The notes under the pieces are model-generated. The model saw nothing but the letters and a program-made list of their open reading frames with translations, was not told the DNA's origin and did not search any database. A program made the translations under genes and the position numbers. A stretch of 64,000 bases of DNA, taken from NCBI RefSeq assembly GCF_009617585.1, contig NZ_WIXI01000051.1, forward strand, positions 1 through 64,000, written 5' to 3'. How positions within the stretch are numbered: position 1 is the stretch's first letter; the number at the start of each line of letters is the position of its first letter. Of this stretch, positions 44,212 through 52,666 are shown piece after piece. The DNA is from Endobacterium cereale (GTDB lineage Bacteria; Pseudomonadota; Alphaproteobacteria; Rhizobiales; Rhizobiaceae).

Positions 44212-45027
44212 TCACATCATGATCCTTTTCAGAACGGCAGCGACGATCGCTTCGGGCCGATCTTCCTGCACCAAATGCCCCGCTTCCGGGATCGCCATAC
44301 ATTCCTTACTGGAAATCGCAGTGGCAAGCTCGACGCCCTTTTCAAACGGAATCCAGCCGTCGTTTTGACCCCACATCACAGTCACCGGGCAATCCATCTC
44401 CTCGTAAAGCCCTTCGATCTCGTCTGTATACGCCTGGTCCATCTGAGCGATCTGCCGATAAAATGCCGGCTGACCGACAGGCCCCAGCCATGGTGCGCAA
44501 TAGATATCCATCGCCTCTTCGGACAACGGCGTATGCGCAGCGGTCTGGAGATAGGCCCTGAGCAGTGCCCGATGCATGTAGTCAGGCATTTCTGAAAACG
44601 CCGCCTCATGGCTGCGCACATGTTGCACGAACGGGGATCCCCATGGCGCGAGGGCGACGGCATCGAAGATCGTCAACGAGCGATAACGCAAGCCATTGAG
44701 ATAATAACCACGTAGGGCCGTCGCGCCGCCGAAATCATGCGCCAGCACATCCGGGCGGCCAAGCTTCCATTCATCAAACAGCGCTGCAAGCACCCTGTTC
44801 TGAATGCCCAGCGACACATCCTGCCCCTCGCGCTGCTCCGAAAGGCCATAACCGACCAGATCGAAGTAGTAGACAGTGCGATGCTCGGCAAAATACGGAA
44901 TGATCCTTCTCCAGACCTGCGACGAGAAAGGCGTTCCGTGGATAGCGACAAGAGCAGGTCCCCTGCCGATTTTGCCCCAACGCACGGCGTTGCCTTCGAT
45001 GAAGGTCGTATCGGAAAGTTCAAGCAT
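44212..45027 (-). CDS. Alpha/beta hydrolase, haloalkane-dehalogenase-like
   Basis: This 271-residue α/β hydrolase has HGTPFSSQVWR (oxyanion-hole HG at 30-31), YFDLVGYGLSE and the nucleophile elbow AHDFGGATA with Asp98 in place of the usual Ser. WGQNDGWIP holds the acid and EAGHLVQEDRPE the His. An Asp nucleophile is typical of haloalkane and haloacetate dehalogenases and epoxide hydrolases. It is divergent from an ArsR regulator with a 37-bp gap, so it is probably inducible. The substrate is not determined by sequence. Confidence 0.88.
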   Translation of the reverse strand: MLELSDTTFIEGNAVRWGKIGRGPALVAIHGTPFSSQVWRRIIPYFAEHRTVYYFDLVGYGLSEQREGQDVSLGIQNRVLAALFDEWKLGRPDVLAHDFGGATALRGYYLNGLRYRSLTIFDAVALAPWGSPFVQHVRSHEAAFSEMPDYMHRALLRAYLQTAAHTPLSEEAMDIYCAPWLGPVGQPAFYRQIAQMDQAYTDEIEGLYEEMDCPVTVMWGQNDGWIPFEKGVELATAISSKECMAIPEAGHLVQEDRPEAIVAAVLKRIMM

Positions 45028-45064
45028 CGCATCGACTCACATTGCAATTTCGCTATATGACGAT

Positions 45065-45391
45065 ATGATGTCGCGGATGGATAGATCAACCCAAATCAAG
45101 GCAATGGCGAGCGAGCAGCGATTGACGATCCTACGTCTGCTTGCCGAACCGAAGAAGCATTTCGGCCACCAATGGTCGGCCGACGCGGTCGAGTTTGGCG
45201 TTTGCATGACGTTGATTGCAGAGGCCTTGTCGATTGCACAGCCGACGGTCAGCCGCCATCTCGACATTCTGAAACAGGCCGGCTTTATTACCGTTCGCAA
45301 ACACTTGAAGTGGTCGTACTGCCAACGGGATGAGGTTGCGATCAAGGCCTATCTCGCTTGGCTTGGCACAGAATTGTCGCTAAACGATTGA
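45065..45391 (+). CDS. ArsR-family winged-helix regulator
   Basis: This 108-residue protein has the ArsR fold: RSTQIKAMASEQRLTILRLLAE, then SIAQPTVSRHLDILKQAGFITVRKHLKWSYCQ. Cys positions do not form the ELCV(C/G)D metal box, so it is not an obvious metal sensor. It probably represses the divergent hydrolase gene. The 37-bp gap contains ATATGACGATAT, a short A/T-flanked dyad overlapping its own start. Adjacent ATGs at 45065 and 45068 are both possible. Confidence 0.85.
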   Translation: MMSRMDRSTQIKAMASEQRLTILRLLAEPKKHFGHQWSADAVEFGVCMTLIAEALSIAQPTVSRHLDILKQAGFITVRKHLKWSYCQRDEVAIKAYLAWLGTELSLND

Positions 45392-45441
45392 TCTGCTGAA
45401 CATCATTCCTCTGTGCAAACGCCTTGAAACCGATCCCCTCC

Positions 45442-45921
45442 ATGACATTGACCATACGTGAAGCCGTTCTAACCGACGCCGCAACGCTGCTGCATTTCAT
45501 TCGCGAACTGGCGATCTACGAAAAGGCCGAGCATGAGGTGGCGGCAACGATCAAACTGATCGAGGCTTCGGTATTCGGTCCGAATTCGGTCACACGCGGG
45601 CTGATTGCCGAACTCGACGGCAAACCCATCGGCATGGCGATCTGGTTCTTCAATTACTCCACCTGGCAGGCGCGCAACGGTCTTTATCTGGAAGATCTTT
45701 ATGTTACCCCGCAGGCGCGTGGCGTCGGTGCTGGCAAGCAATTGCTGAAGCATCTGGCAAAAATCGCCGTCGAAAACGGATGTGGCCGTTTCGAGTGGAG
45801 CGTGCTCGACTGGAACGAACCGGCGATCAAGGTCTATGACGCCATCGGCGCCCAACCTATGCCGGAATGGCTGCGTTACCGGCTGACGGGCAACGCACTT
45901 GAGGAATTTTCGGCCAGCTGA
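45442..45921 (+). CDS. GNAT-family N-acetyltransferase
   Basis: This 159-residue acetyltransferase resembles the diamine/thialysine acetyltransferase (SSAT-like) group: LTIREAVLTDAATLLHFIRELA, YEKAEHEV, then the acetyl-CoA loop YLEDLYVTPQARGVGAGKQLL and WSVLDWNEPAIKVYDAIGA. It probably acetylates an amine substrate such as a polyamine or lysine analogue. The ATG at 45442 is chosen over an upstream in-frame TTG. It is a single gene between ArsR and the convergent MFS gene. Confidence 0.9.
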   Translation: MTLTIREAVLTDAATLLHFIRELAIYEKAEHEVAATIKLIEASVFGPNSVTRGLIAELDGKPIGMAIWFFNYSTWQARNGLYLEDLYVTPQARGVGAGKQLLKHLAKIAVENGCGRFEWSVLDWNEPAIKVYDAIGAQPMPEWLRYRLTGNALEEFSAS

Positions 45922-45950
45922 CAAAAGAGGCGCCGCCGCCCATCACTCCG

Positions 45951-47123
45951 CTACCGGGAAAACCCGGCCGATGCGGCGCGTGCAATAGTCATTGCCAGAA
46001 CGAGCAGAAACAGCACCGCCCAGCTCAGCGACCACGTTCCGAAACCGGCCAGCAGCAGGCCGCCGGCAAAGCCGCCAACAGCCACGCCACTGTTCCAGAC
46101 AGTCACGAAAATCGCCTGGGCAACATCCGTTGCGTCGCCCGCAGCGCGTGCCTCTGCCGTCTGGAACAAGGTCGGTGCCGCACCGGCAACAGCGCCCCAG
46201 AGCGCAACGCCCACCAGCATCACCGGCACGGAGGCGCCAGCCAGCCCGAATGCGATAGCAATCGCGCAAAAGACGAATAGGCTCGTCAACACCAGCAGGC
46301 GCAGATGGCGATCGATCGTAGCCCCCACGATCCACAGGCCGGCAAGCGATGACAGGCCAAAAACAAGCAGCACCAGATCGACGCGCCCGGAGAGACCCGA
46401 TGGGCCAAGCAACGGCGCGATATAGGTGTAAAGAATGTTATGACCGACAACAAAGGCGAACATGACGACAAGGATCGCTCCCAGTCCCGGCATGGCAAGC
46501 ACGGTCAGTGTCGAGGTCTGATCATCGCTTTTTTGACCGGGAAAGTCCGGTAAGCCGACGCGAACCCATATCATCAGCCCTAAGGCGACGGCACTCATCA
46601 GCATGAAGGCCACATCCCAGCCGACGAATGCCCCTAGCGACGTGCCGAGCGGAACTCCGACGGAAAAGGCGAGCGGCGCCCCGATCCCGGTCATGGCGAT
46701 GGCGCGTCCCGCAAGCCGGGCCGGCACCATGCGCGCAGCATAGCCCACGAGCAGTGCCCAGACTATCCCACCAAACATGCCGGCCAGAAATCGTGCCGCG
46801 ATCGTCAGCCCGTAATGGGAGGACAAGGCGGTCGCCATGTTGACCAGCGCAAAACCACCGATGGCGATCAGCAGCAGACTGCGGCGCGCCATCGCCTGTG
46901 TCAGCGTCATCATCGGTATAGCCGTGACGAATGAACCCGCAGCATAGGCGGTGACCAGTTGCCCGGCCATGCTTTCATCGATCTGCAGGCCGGCACTGAT
47001 CTGCGGCAAAAGGCCGGCCGGCATGACTTCGGTCATGAGGGTGATGAAACCGGCCATCGCCAATGCCAGCAAACCACCGATCGGCAGACGATCGCTCTTC
47101 GCTTGCGTATTTTCGAATGTCAT
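45951..47123 (-). CDS. MFS efflux transporter (AraJ/DHA1 type)
   Basis: This 390-residue protein has about 12 hydrophobic segments. It has the DHA1 features LLPQISAGLQIDESMAGQLVTAYA in loop 1, RFLAGMFGGIVWALLVGYAARMVPA (motif B/C region) and TGIGAPLAFSVGVPLGTSLG. It likely exports a drug-like or metabolic compound. Its ATG is 1 bp after the stop of the EamA gene, so the two exporters are co-transcribed under a MarR-type operator. Confidence 0.9.
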   Translation of the reverse strand: MTFENTQAKSDRLPIGGLLALAMAGFITLMTEVMPAGLLPQISAGLQIDESMAGQLVTAYAAGSFVTAIPMMTLTQAMARRSLLLIAIGGFALVNMATALSSHYGLTIAARFLAGMFGGIVWALLVGYAARMVPARLAGRAIAMTGIGAPLAFSVGVPLGTSLGAFVGWDVAFMLMSAVALGLMIWVRVGLPDFPGQKSDDQTSTLTVLAMPGLGAILVVMFAFVVGHNILYTYIAPLLGPSGLSGRVDLVLLVFGLSSLAGLWIVGATIDRHLRLLVLTSLFVFCAIAIAFGLAGASVPVMLVGVALWGAVAGAAPTLFQTAEARAAGDATDVAQAIFVTVWNSGVAVGGFAGGLLLAGFGTWSLSWAVLFLLVLAMTIARAASAGFSR

Positions 47124-47124
47124 A

Positions 47125-47994
47125 TCACGTGCCCTTTGCCAGCGTCTTTGTGCCGGCCTGACGGGCGCCCGCTATGACGCAAACCAAAACGATGATGGCG
47201 CCCAACACCTGAAGGGGGGACAATGTCTCGCCCAGAACGATCCAACCCAGCAACACGGCCGTCAACGGACTGAGAAAACCGAGCCCGGTCACCGATTGCG
47301 GGCCGACACGCTCGATCCCCCGAAACCACAGGAAATAGGTAAGCGCTGCACCGAACAGCCCAAGCCATACGAAACCCGCAGCATTCAACGCCGTCAGTTG
47401 AGGCAGGGCGGGCTCCAGGAACAACGCCATTGGCAGCAACAGGATACCGCCGGCCGTCAGCTGACAGGCCGTAAATGTCAGAGCCGAAACAGGCGGCTTC
47501 CACTTACGGGTCAGCACCACGCCAAAGGCCATGGACAGCGCCCCGACCAACACCGCCGTCACACCAACGCCATCGAGCTGCGCCGTCGGCCCAAGCACAA
47601 GTAGCGCAACGCCACCGATACCGGCCACGGCAGTCAGCAGGCTCTTCGCGGTCAGCGTCGTTCCCAACATGGCCCGCGCCAGAAGCAGCACAATCAGCGG
47701 CTGGATCGCACCCAGCGTTGCGGCAACCCCGCCCGGCAGGCGATAGGCTGCAATGAACAAAGCGGCCCAGAACACTGTAAAATTCAGAGCGCCGAGGATA
47801 GTGAGGCGTCCCAGCCACGTCACGGGAGGCACCTGCCGCGTCACCGCCATCAACAGGAGTCCCGCCGGCAATGCTCGAAGCATCGCGTCGGTCAGCGGAT
47901 ATCCCGGCGGCAGCATCTGGGAGGTGACGATATAGGTCGTGCCCCAGATGACGGGCGCCATCGCGGCCAGCATAAGATCGGCGTTTCTGGACAT
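47125..47994 (-). CDS. EamA/DMT-family transporter
   Basis: This 289-residue protein has about ten membrane segments in two EamA repeats. The first starts LMLAAMAPVIWGTTYIVTSQ and the second contains GALSMAFGVVLTRKW. A typical ending follows: LSPLTAVLLGWIVLGETLSPLQVLGAIIVL. It is an exporter of amino acids, metabolites or drugs. It is the first gene of the two-exporter unit and is divergent from a MarR regulator with two operator palindromes between them. Confidence 0.92.
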   Translation of the reverse strand: MSRNADLMLAAMAPVIWGTTYIVTSQMLPPGYPLTDAMLRALPAGLLLMAVTRQVPPVTWLGRLTILGALNFTVFWAALFIAAYRLPGGVAATLGAIQPLIVLLLARAMLGTTLTAKSLLTAVAGIGGVALLVLGPTAQLDGVGVTAVLVGALSMAFGVVLTRKWKPPVSALTFTACQLTAGGILLLPMALFLEPALPQLTALNAAGFVWLGLFGAALTYFLWFRGIERVGPQSVTGLGFLSPLTAVLLGWIVLGETLSPLQVLGAIIVLVCVIAGARQAGTKTLAKGT

Positions 47995-48006
47995 GTCGGC
48001 TCCATT

Positions 48007-48051
48007 TATCTTGACGTCGAGATATTATATGAATTTCTTGACGTCAAGATA
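48007..48051. promoter_or_regulatory. Two MarR-type operator palindromes
   Basis: TATCTTGACGTCGAGATA (48007-48024, one mismatch pair) and TTTCTTGACGTCAAGATA (48034-48051, perfect 12-bp core) share the CTTGACGTC core with centres 27 bp apart. This is the ATCTTGACxTCAAGAT-type site bound by many MarR regulators. It lies between the EamA start and the MarR start, so it can control both directions. Confidence 0.75.
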
Positions 48052-48072
48052 AAATACGGTATCGATTGCGGC

Positions 48073-48561
48073 ATGGATCATGTCGACCGTATTCTTGCCC
48101 AATGGAATAATGAACGCCCCGATCTGGACGTCGGGCCCATGGGCACGTTCGGCCGATTGAAGCGGCTGACCGACCATCTGGCAACGGAACTCGTTCGCGT
48201 TTATGAAGCCCATGGCCTCACTGCCGCCGGTTTCGATGTTCTGGCGACGCTGCGACGCTCCGGCGCTCCCTACACGCTCAGCCCATCGGCTCTGATCGAA
48301 TCGACGATGGTGACGTCAGGCACGATGACCAACCGTCTCTGCCGGCTGGAGGCTGCGGCTCTGATTACCCGCCAGACCGACCCCAAAGATGGCCGTGGCC
48401 AGGCCGTGGCGCTGACACCGCTCGGCTTCGAGCTGATCGACCGGGTCGTCACAGAGCATGTGGCAAACCAGCATCGGCTGATCGCAGGCCTGCCACCGGA
48501 ATTGCGCGCGCACCTCGACGACGGCTTGCGGGCATGGCTTGCCGCGGTCGAAGCGGAATGA
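48073..48561 (+). CDS. MarR-family transcriptional regulator
   Basis: This 162-residue protein has a winged helix (GFDVLATLRRSGAPYTLSPSALIESTMVTSGTMTNRL) and a wing DPKDGRGQAVALTPLGFELID, flanked by dimerisation helices. It is divergent from the EamA-MFS exporter unit and most likely represses it and itself through the two palindromes in the 78-bp gap. An AraC gene follows 20 bp downstream and may belong to the same transcript. Confidence 0.92.
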   Translation: MDHVDRILAQWNNERPDLDVGPMGTFGRLKRLTDHLATELVRVYEAHGLTAAGFDVLATLRRSGAPYTLSPSALIESTMVTSGTMTNRLCRLEAAALITRQTDPKDGRGQAVALTPLGFELIDRVVTEHVANQHRLIAGLPPELRAHLDDGLRAWLAAVEAE

Positions 48562-48581
48562 CGGATGCCGGTTGATTTCGC

Positions 48582-49391
48582 ATGACGACGAACTCAGTCA
48601 CGATCTCCCGCACCAACGCGTTCGGCGGTTTCGACATGTTGGAAAGCAGCGTCCGTCGGTTCGAATATGCACCACACCGCCACGCGGAAGTTGTCATCGC
48701 GGCCTATACGGCCGGGCGAAAGCTGGCGAGTTGCGGCAAGCAGAAGTTCGGCATCATGCCGGGCGATCTGCTGGTGATCGGACCGGAAACACTCCATGCC
48801 GCCGAAACTGTGGACGACATTGGCTGGCACTATCACTCCATCTACCTTACCGTCGACCAGATCGCGGAGGCCACCGGGTTCGACCTGTCCACCGTTGATC
48901 GCCGCATCGGCGGGCACAGACTGCATACAGGAAAGGCAGCCGGCTTTCGCCTCCGGGAAGCGCTTGAGAACCCGCTGGACCTGACTGAACTGCTGGTGGA
49001 AATCTTTTCCGAGACGCACGCGCAACATGCCGCTTCGCTCGTGTCCTTGCCATTTTTCGCGCCTGCGTCCATCAGCATCGTGCATGATCGTCTGGCCGAT
49101 GACCCCGCCACAACGCCCACGCTTGCGCAGCTGGCAGCCCTTGCCGGCATCTCTCCCGAACACCTTTCACGCCGGTTCCGAGCCGTCTACGGCCTGTCGC
49201 CGTTTCAGTTTCTTTCGGTGACGCGCGCCCGCCTGGCAAAGGACATGATGGCGAAAGGCATCCCTATCGGGTATACGGCTCAGGCTGCGGGCTTTGCCGA
49301 TCAAAGCCATCTGACGCGTTGGTTCAAGCGCGTCTACGGCGTGACACCAGGCGCGTTCTCCCGGCATCAAATGCGTTCAAGACGGTCGTGA
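48582..49391 (+). CDS. AraC-family regulator with cupin-like sensor domain
   Basis: This 269-residue regulator has an N-terminal AraC-binding β-barrel (RFEYAPHRHAEVVIAAYTAG, GDLLVIGPETLHAA) and a C-terminal double helix-turn-helix (TLAQLAALAGISPEHLSRRFRAVYGLSPFQFL and GYTAQAAGFADQSHLTRWFKRVYGVTPGAF). Members with this layout often sit near EamA exporters. Here it follows the MarR gene, so the exporter pair may have two layers of control. The ligand is unknown. Confidence 0.92.
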   Translation: MTTNSVTISRTNAFGGFDMLESSVRRFEYAPHRHAEVVIAAYTAGRKLASCGKQKFGIMPGDLLVIGPETLHAAETVDDIGWHYHSIYLTVDQIAEATGFDLSTVDRRIGGHRLHTGKAAGFRLREALENPLDLTELLVEIFSETHAQHAASLVSLPFFAPASISIVHDRLADDPATTPTLAQLAALAGISPEHLSRRFRAVYGLSPFQFLSVTRARLAKDMMAKGIPIGYTAQAAGFADQSHLTRWFKRVYGVTPGAFSRHQMRSRRS

Positions 49392-49433
49392 TTTGTCGAT
49401 GTACCCAATGGCAAAAGCTGAAGGGACAAGACT

Positions 49434-49601
49434 GTGCTACGCCCATTGAAACAAAAAACCATCGGCCTCCTCGGAGGCTGCTCAAATATCGCGACCGAGC
49501 AATATTACCGCATGCCCAACGACGGCGTAAACGCACGCCTTGGTGGCTGGAAAATTGCCGAGACGCTGCCGCCGTCCATCTGGAGATCGCCGGAATATTG
49601 A
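49434..49601 (+). pseudogene. Aspartate/glutamate racemase fragment
   Basis: A GTG-started frame reads KTIGLLGGCSNIATEQYYR and then GVNARLGGWKIAET, the N-terminus of Asp/Glu racemase-family proteins. It is about 40 residues long, then loses similarity. AAAVHLEIAG, a segment normally about 20 residues further on, appears at once in another frame (about 49557-49585). The conserved first Cys and nucleotide-like loop are present but the rest, about 180 residues, is missing. The frame stops at 49599-49601. Confidence 0.65.
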
Positions 49602-49820
49602 TGCGGCGCGGCCTTGCCACTTTGGCCGCCCCGTTGTGCTGTGTAGGGTCCGCAGCGGGGTTCAACTCTTCGCAGAATATTCTCGACATCTCATCTACCG
49701 GCGTTGAATTCGGCACGTGCGCGCTGAAAGAAATCCGTGCCGCAGAAGTCCGACCCGCCGGCGGCGGCTATATCAGGGTTGCCTGATATCTTGGCTTACA
49801 TCTGATTTAAGAGTGTCAAT

Positions 49821-50282
49821 ATGCTCGCAACATCTGGTTTCAAACAGCTTCGAGCGACAATCGCAATTGCCGTCGACAAGTGGCTCGCCCCTGCGCAAGC
49901 CGCGGCCATATGCGTGCGGTTTGTCGATGGCGCTCCGCAAATCTTGCTGATTTCGAATAGAGCGCGAACCCGCTGGGGCATACCCAAAGGTCATGTGGAA
50001 GTCGGTGAGACATCGTGGCAGGCTGCGCAAAGGGAGGCATTCGAGGAAGCGGGGATTATGGGCTCGGCAGACCCAGCATCTATCGGCGAATATCGCTATT
50101 CGAAGATTGGCGAACTCAAACGGCGCGTTGTGAAACTTCATGTCGTTCATGTGGAAGCGTGCCTTGAAACATTTCGGGAGGAAGGGCTGAGAGAAATGAA
50201 ATGGGTCAATCTTCCGGCTGCGGCCGGAAGCGTTGGATACCCGGAGCTGGGACAGAAGCTGAACGAATTGCTCCTTTCATGA
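49821..50282 (+). CDS. Nudix hydrolase
   Basis: This 153-residue protein has a perfect Nudix box (G-x5-E-x7-REUxEExGU) at residues 57-79, GHVEVGETSWQAAQREAFEE being its first part. It hydrolyses a nucleoside diphosphate linked to X. The basic segment SNRARTRWGIPKGH and the phosphate-gene neighbourhood (Pit, PPK2) would fit a diphosphoinositol- or diadenosine-polyphosphate-type hydrolase, but the sequence does not decide this. It is preceded by the racemase fragment and about 220 bp without genes. Confidence 0.9.
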   Translation: MLATSGFKQLRATIAIAVDKWLAPAQAAAICVRFVDGAPQILLISNRARTRWGIPKGHVEVGETSWQAAQREAFEEAGIMGSADPASIGEYRYSKIGELKRRVVKLHVVHVEACLETFREEGLREMKWVNLPAAAGSVGYPELGQKLNELLLS

Positions 50283-50297
50283 CCATTTCCGCCTTTG

Positions 50298-50322
50298 CCT
50301 TCGAATGGAATTGAACCGCCCT
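50298..50322. repeat. Weak tRNA T-arm-like scar, copy 6
   Basis: The stretch contains GGAATTGAACCG, 11 of 12 identical to part of copy 4 (60120). One frame reads NGIEPPWF, of the GxEPP type. It lies between the Nudix and phosphate-transporter genes. Confidence 0.3.
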
Positions 50323-50479
50323 GGTTCCAAGCGTGTCGATATGTAGTCCACGCCCAACCATGTCCTGCGGGTCAAACACTACCGCAATGCGCAAGTCTGC
50401 CATTGTCGATGCAGGCGTCACAAGACGTTCATCCAGCAGATCTAACAATAGTGAGATTTGATAACGTCGGAGTCCACTC

Positions 50480-52084
50480 GTGACGGACGCAACTGCTTCA
50501 TCTTCAAATTCGAACCAGACCTATCATCCCCTTGAACATCGCTCGAAATGGGGGCGTGTATTTCTTCCGATATTCGCATCGGTTCTTCTGATCGGCGTAA
50601 GTTACGTTGGCTACGAGCTCGCTCTGGACCTCGAGGTTGCACATTCCGTTCCGTGGCTCATGCTCGGACTGGCCCTTCTGATTGCCCTTGGGTTCGAATT
50701 CGTCAACGGATTCCATGACACGGCAAACGCCGTCGCCACCGTCATCTATACGCGATCCATGCCCGCAGAGCTGGCAGTTATCTGGTCAGGTTTTTTCAAT
50801 TTCCTCGGCGTATTGCTGTCCAGCGGAGCGGTCGCGTTTGGCATACTGGCCCTGCTTCCCGTTGAACTCATCCTGCAAGTAGGCTCAGGTTCGGGACTGG
50901 CCATGGTGTTTGCATTGCTGATCGGTGCAATCATCTGGAACCTGGGGACCTGGTATCTTGGCCTGCCCTCATCCAGCTCGCACACTTTGATCGGCTCGAT
51001 CATCGGTGTTGGTCTCGCCAATCAGTTTCTGGCGCCACAGGGAACCGCAACGAGCGGTGTCGATTGGTCCCAAGCCAGCAGCATCGGCCTCTCCCTGCTC
51101 ATATCGCCATTGATAGGCTTCGGCATGGCCGCGCTTCTTCTTCTGGCCATGAAGTTCTTCGTGCGCAACAAGCAGCTCTATGAGGAGCCGAAGGGCAATC
51201 AACCGCCGCCATGGTGGATCCGTGGGTTGCTGATCTTTACCTGCACCGGCGTGAGCTTTGCGCACGGCTCAAATGATGGACAAAAGGGCATGGGTCTGAT
51301 CATGCTGATTCTGATTGGCTTGGTACCAACTGCATTTGCCCTTAACCGCACGCCCGACAGCCGATATCTCGACGCTTACGAGAGTGCATCCCAGCAAGTT
51401 GAGACAGCGTTGCAGAAATACGTAAAGCCCGGCGCGACCGTAACGGACGCCCAGGCAGAGGTCGCTCACGCGGTTCAGAACAAAACGTGGAGCGATACGA
51501 CGACGCTCGCTTTGCAACAGTTTATCCACTCGACAAGCGAAGAGATTTCCAAATACCCGACCCTGGAAGCGGTACCGACGTCGCTTGTTACGAACATGCG
51601 CAATGAGATCTATCTCATCGGAGAAGCACTCAAACTGATCGACAAGAACAAATTGCTGCCGATGCAAGCGGCTGATCTTGAGGCGGTCAAAACCTATCAT
51701 CACGCCGTGGATGACGCCACGAAGTTTATCCCGCCATGGGTCAAGGTTGCGGTCGCCCTAGCGCTTGGCCTTGGCACCATGGTTGGCTGGAGGCGGATCG
51801 TGGTAACCGTGGGCGAAAAAATCGGCAAGACTCACCTCACCTACGGACAAGGTGCCGCCGCTGAAGTGGTTGCAATGGCAACCATCGGCGCCGCCGATCA
51901 TCTGGGCCTTCCGGTTTCGACCACACACGTTCTGTCATCCGGCGTGGCAGGCACAATGGCTGCCAACGGTTCAGGCCTGCAATGGTCGACCGTTCGCAAC
52001 ATGCTGCTTGCATGGGTACTGACGTTGCCGGCGTCGATTGCGATCGCCTTTGGTCTATTCGTGGCGCTCAGGCAATTCGTGTGA
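50480..52084 (+). CDS. Inorganic phosphate transporter, Pit family
   Basis: This 534-residue PHO4/PiT-family proton or metal-phosphate symporter has the duplicated family signature: GFEFVNGFHDTANAVATVIYTRSM at about residues 71-94 and a second version GQGAAAEVVAMATIGAADHLGLPVSTTHVLSSG near the C-terminus. SFAHGSNDGQKGMG lies in the middle. A long soluble loop (~295-415) splits the membrane halves. The start is GTG 50480. Low-affinity phosphate uptake fits the PPK2 gene downstream. Confidence 0.93.
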   Translation: MTDATASSSNSNQTYHPLEHRSKWGRVFLPIFASVLLIGVSYVGYELALDLEVAHSVPWLMLGLALLIALGFEFVNGFHDTANAVATVIYTRSMPAELAVIWSGFFNFLGVLLSSGAVAFGILALLPVELILQVGSGSGLAMVFALLIGAIIWNLGTWYLGLPSSSSHTLIGSIIGVGLANQFLAPQGTATSGVDWSQASSIGLSLLISPLIGFGMAALLLLAMKFFVRNKQLYEEPKGNQPPPWWIRGLLIFTCTGVSFAHGSNDGQKGMGLIMLILIGLVPTAFALNRTPDSRYLDAYESASQQVETALQKYVKPGATVTDAQAEVAHAVQNKTWSDTTTLALQQFIHSTSEEISKYPTLEAVPTSLVTNMRNEIYLIGEALKLIDKNKLLPMQAADLEAVKTYHHAVDDATKFIPPWVKVAVALALGLGTMVGWRRIVVTVGEKIGKTHLTYGQGAAAEVVAMATIGAADHLGLPVSTTHVLSSGVAGTMAANGSGLQWSTVRNMLLAWVLTLPASIAIAFGLFVALRQFV

Positions 52085-52666
52085 CTGCTGAAGCAGCGCG
52101 GTTGTCATCGTTTTGATTGCGGTGCGCAGCACCATGATGATGACATCATCGGCCCAGCAGTAAAAACAACCCTCCTCCAAGGCGTTTAATAACCTTGGCC
52201 TTGCGCCCGACCAGACGGTTCGGGCGGGATATGGTTGGCGAACAGCAGGGCTTTCAGAGCGCCCTCTCCTCGACGAAGATACGTCGAGGGGCGCTCAAAC
52301 GTCACTGCAACTGAGATGGTCACCGCTTGGTCGCGTTCGTTTCGTTCGGAGGTATCCTTCTGTTTAACGCCGTCCATCACCCCCGATGGTCATGATGACT
52401 GGATCAAGGTCATCGGCCAGGTTTCCCAAGCCCCCGCGGCAAGCTTCCTTCAGCAGGTTCCGGTCCACCTTCAGTTGGCCGCAGCGGCGCAAAAGAGAAA
52501 AGGCCAATTCCTCAAGCAAGCCCTGATCAGAAAACCATACCCGTGGGTGGTTCATTTCTCGGTGGAATGTCTGACAGGCCCGACCATCTGATCGCCGTCA
52601 TGCGGCTGATATGAGCGCTGTCTTAAATCCGGTAGCTTCGTTCAGCCTCTTTCAAGGACCATCGCG
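52085..52666. other. Gene-free stretch between Pit and PPK2 genes
   Basis: About 580 bp without a gene I can support. Short frames at 52235-52591 (plus) and 52364-52555 (minus) show no recognisable motif. A hairpin lies at 52257-52296. Confidence 0.5.
52257..52296. repeat. Long hairpin downstream of the phosphate transporter gene
   Basis: GAGCGCCC..CTCGACG pairs with CGTCGAGGGGCGCTC through a 4-base bulge and an AAGATA loop. There is no T-run. It may be an RNA-stability element or a palindromic repeat unit. Confidence 0.5.

Noticed and set aside
50206..50448. Minus-strand ORF of 80 codons between Nudix and Pit genes
   Set aside because: Contains a plausible-looking core (MADLRIAVVFDPQDMVGRG) but overlaps the Nudix gene end and matches nothing I know; could be a relic.
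52235..52591. 118-codon ORF in the Pit-PPK2 gap
   Set aside because: No motif, unusual composition, includes the hairpin sequence; not supportable as a gene.
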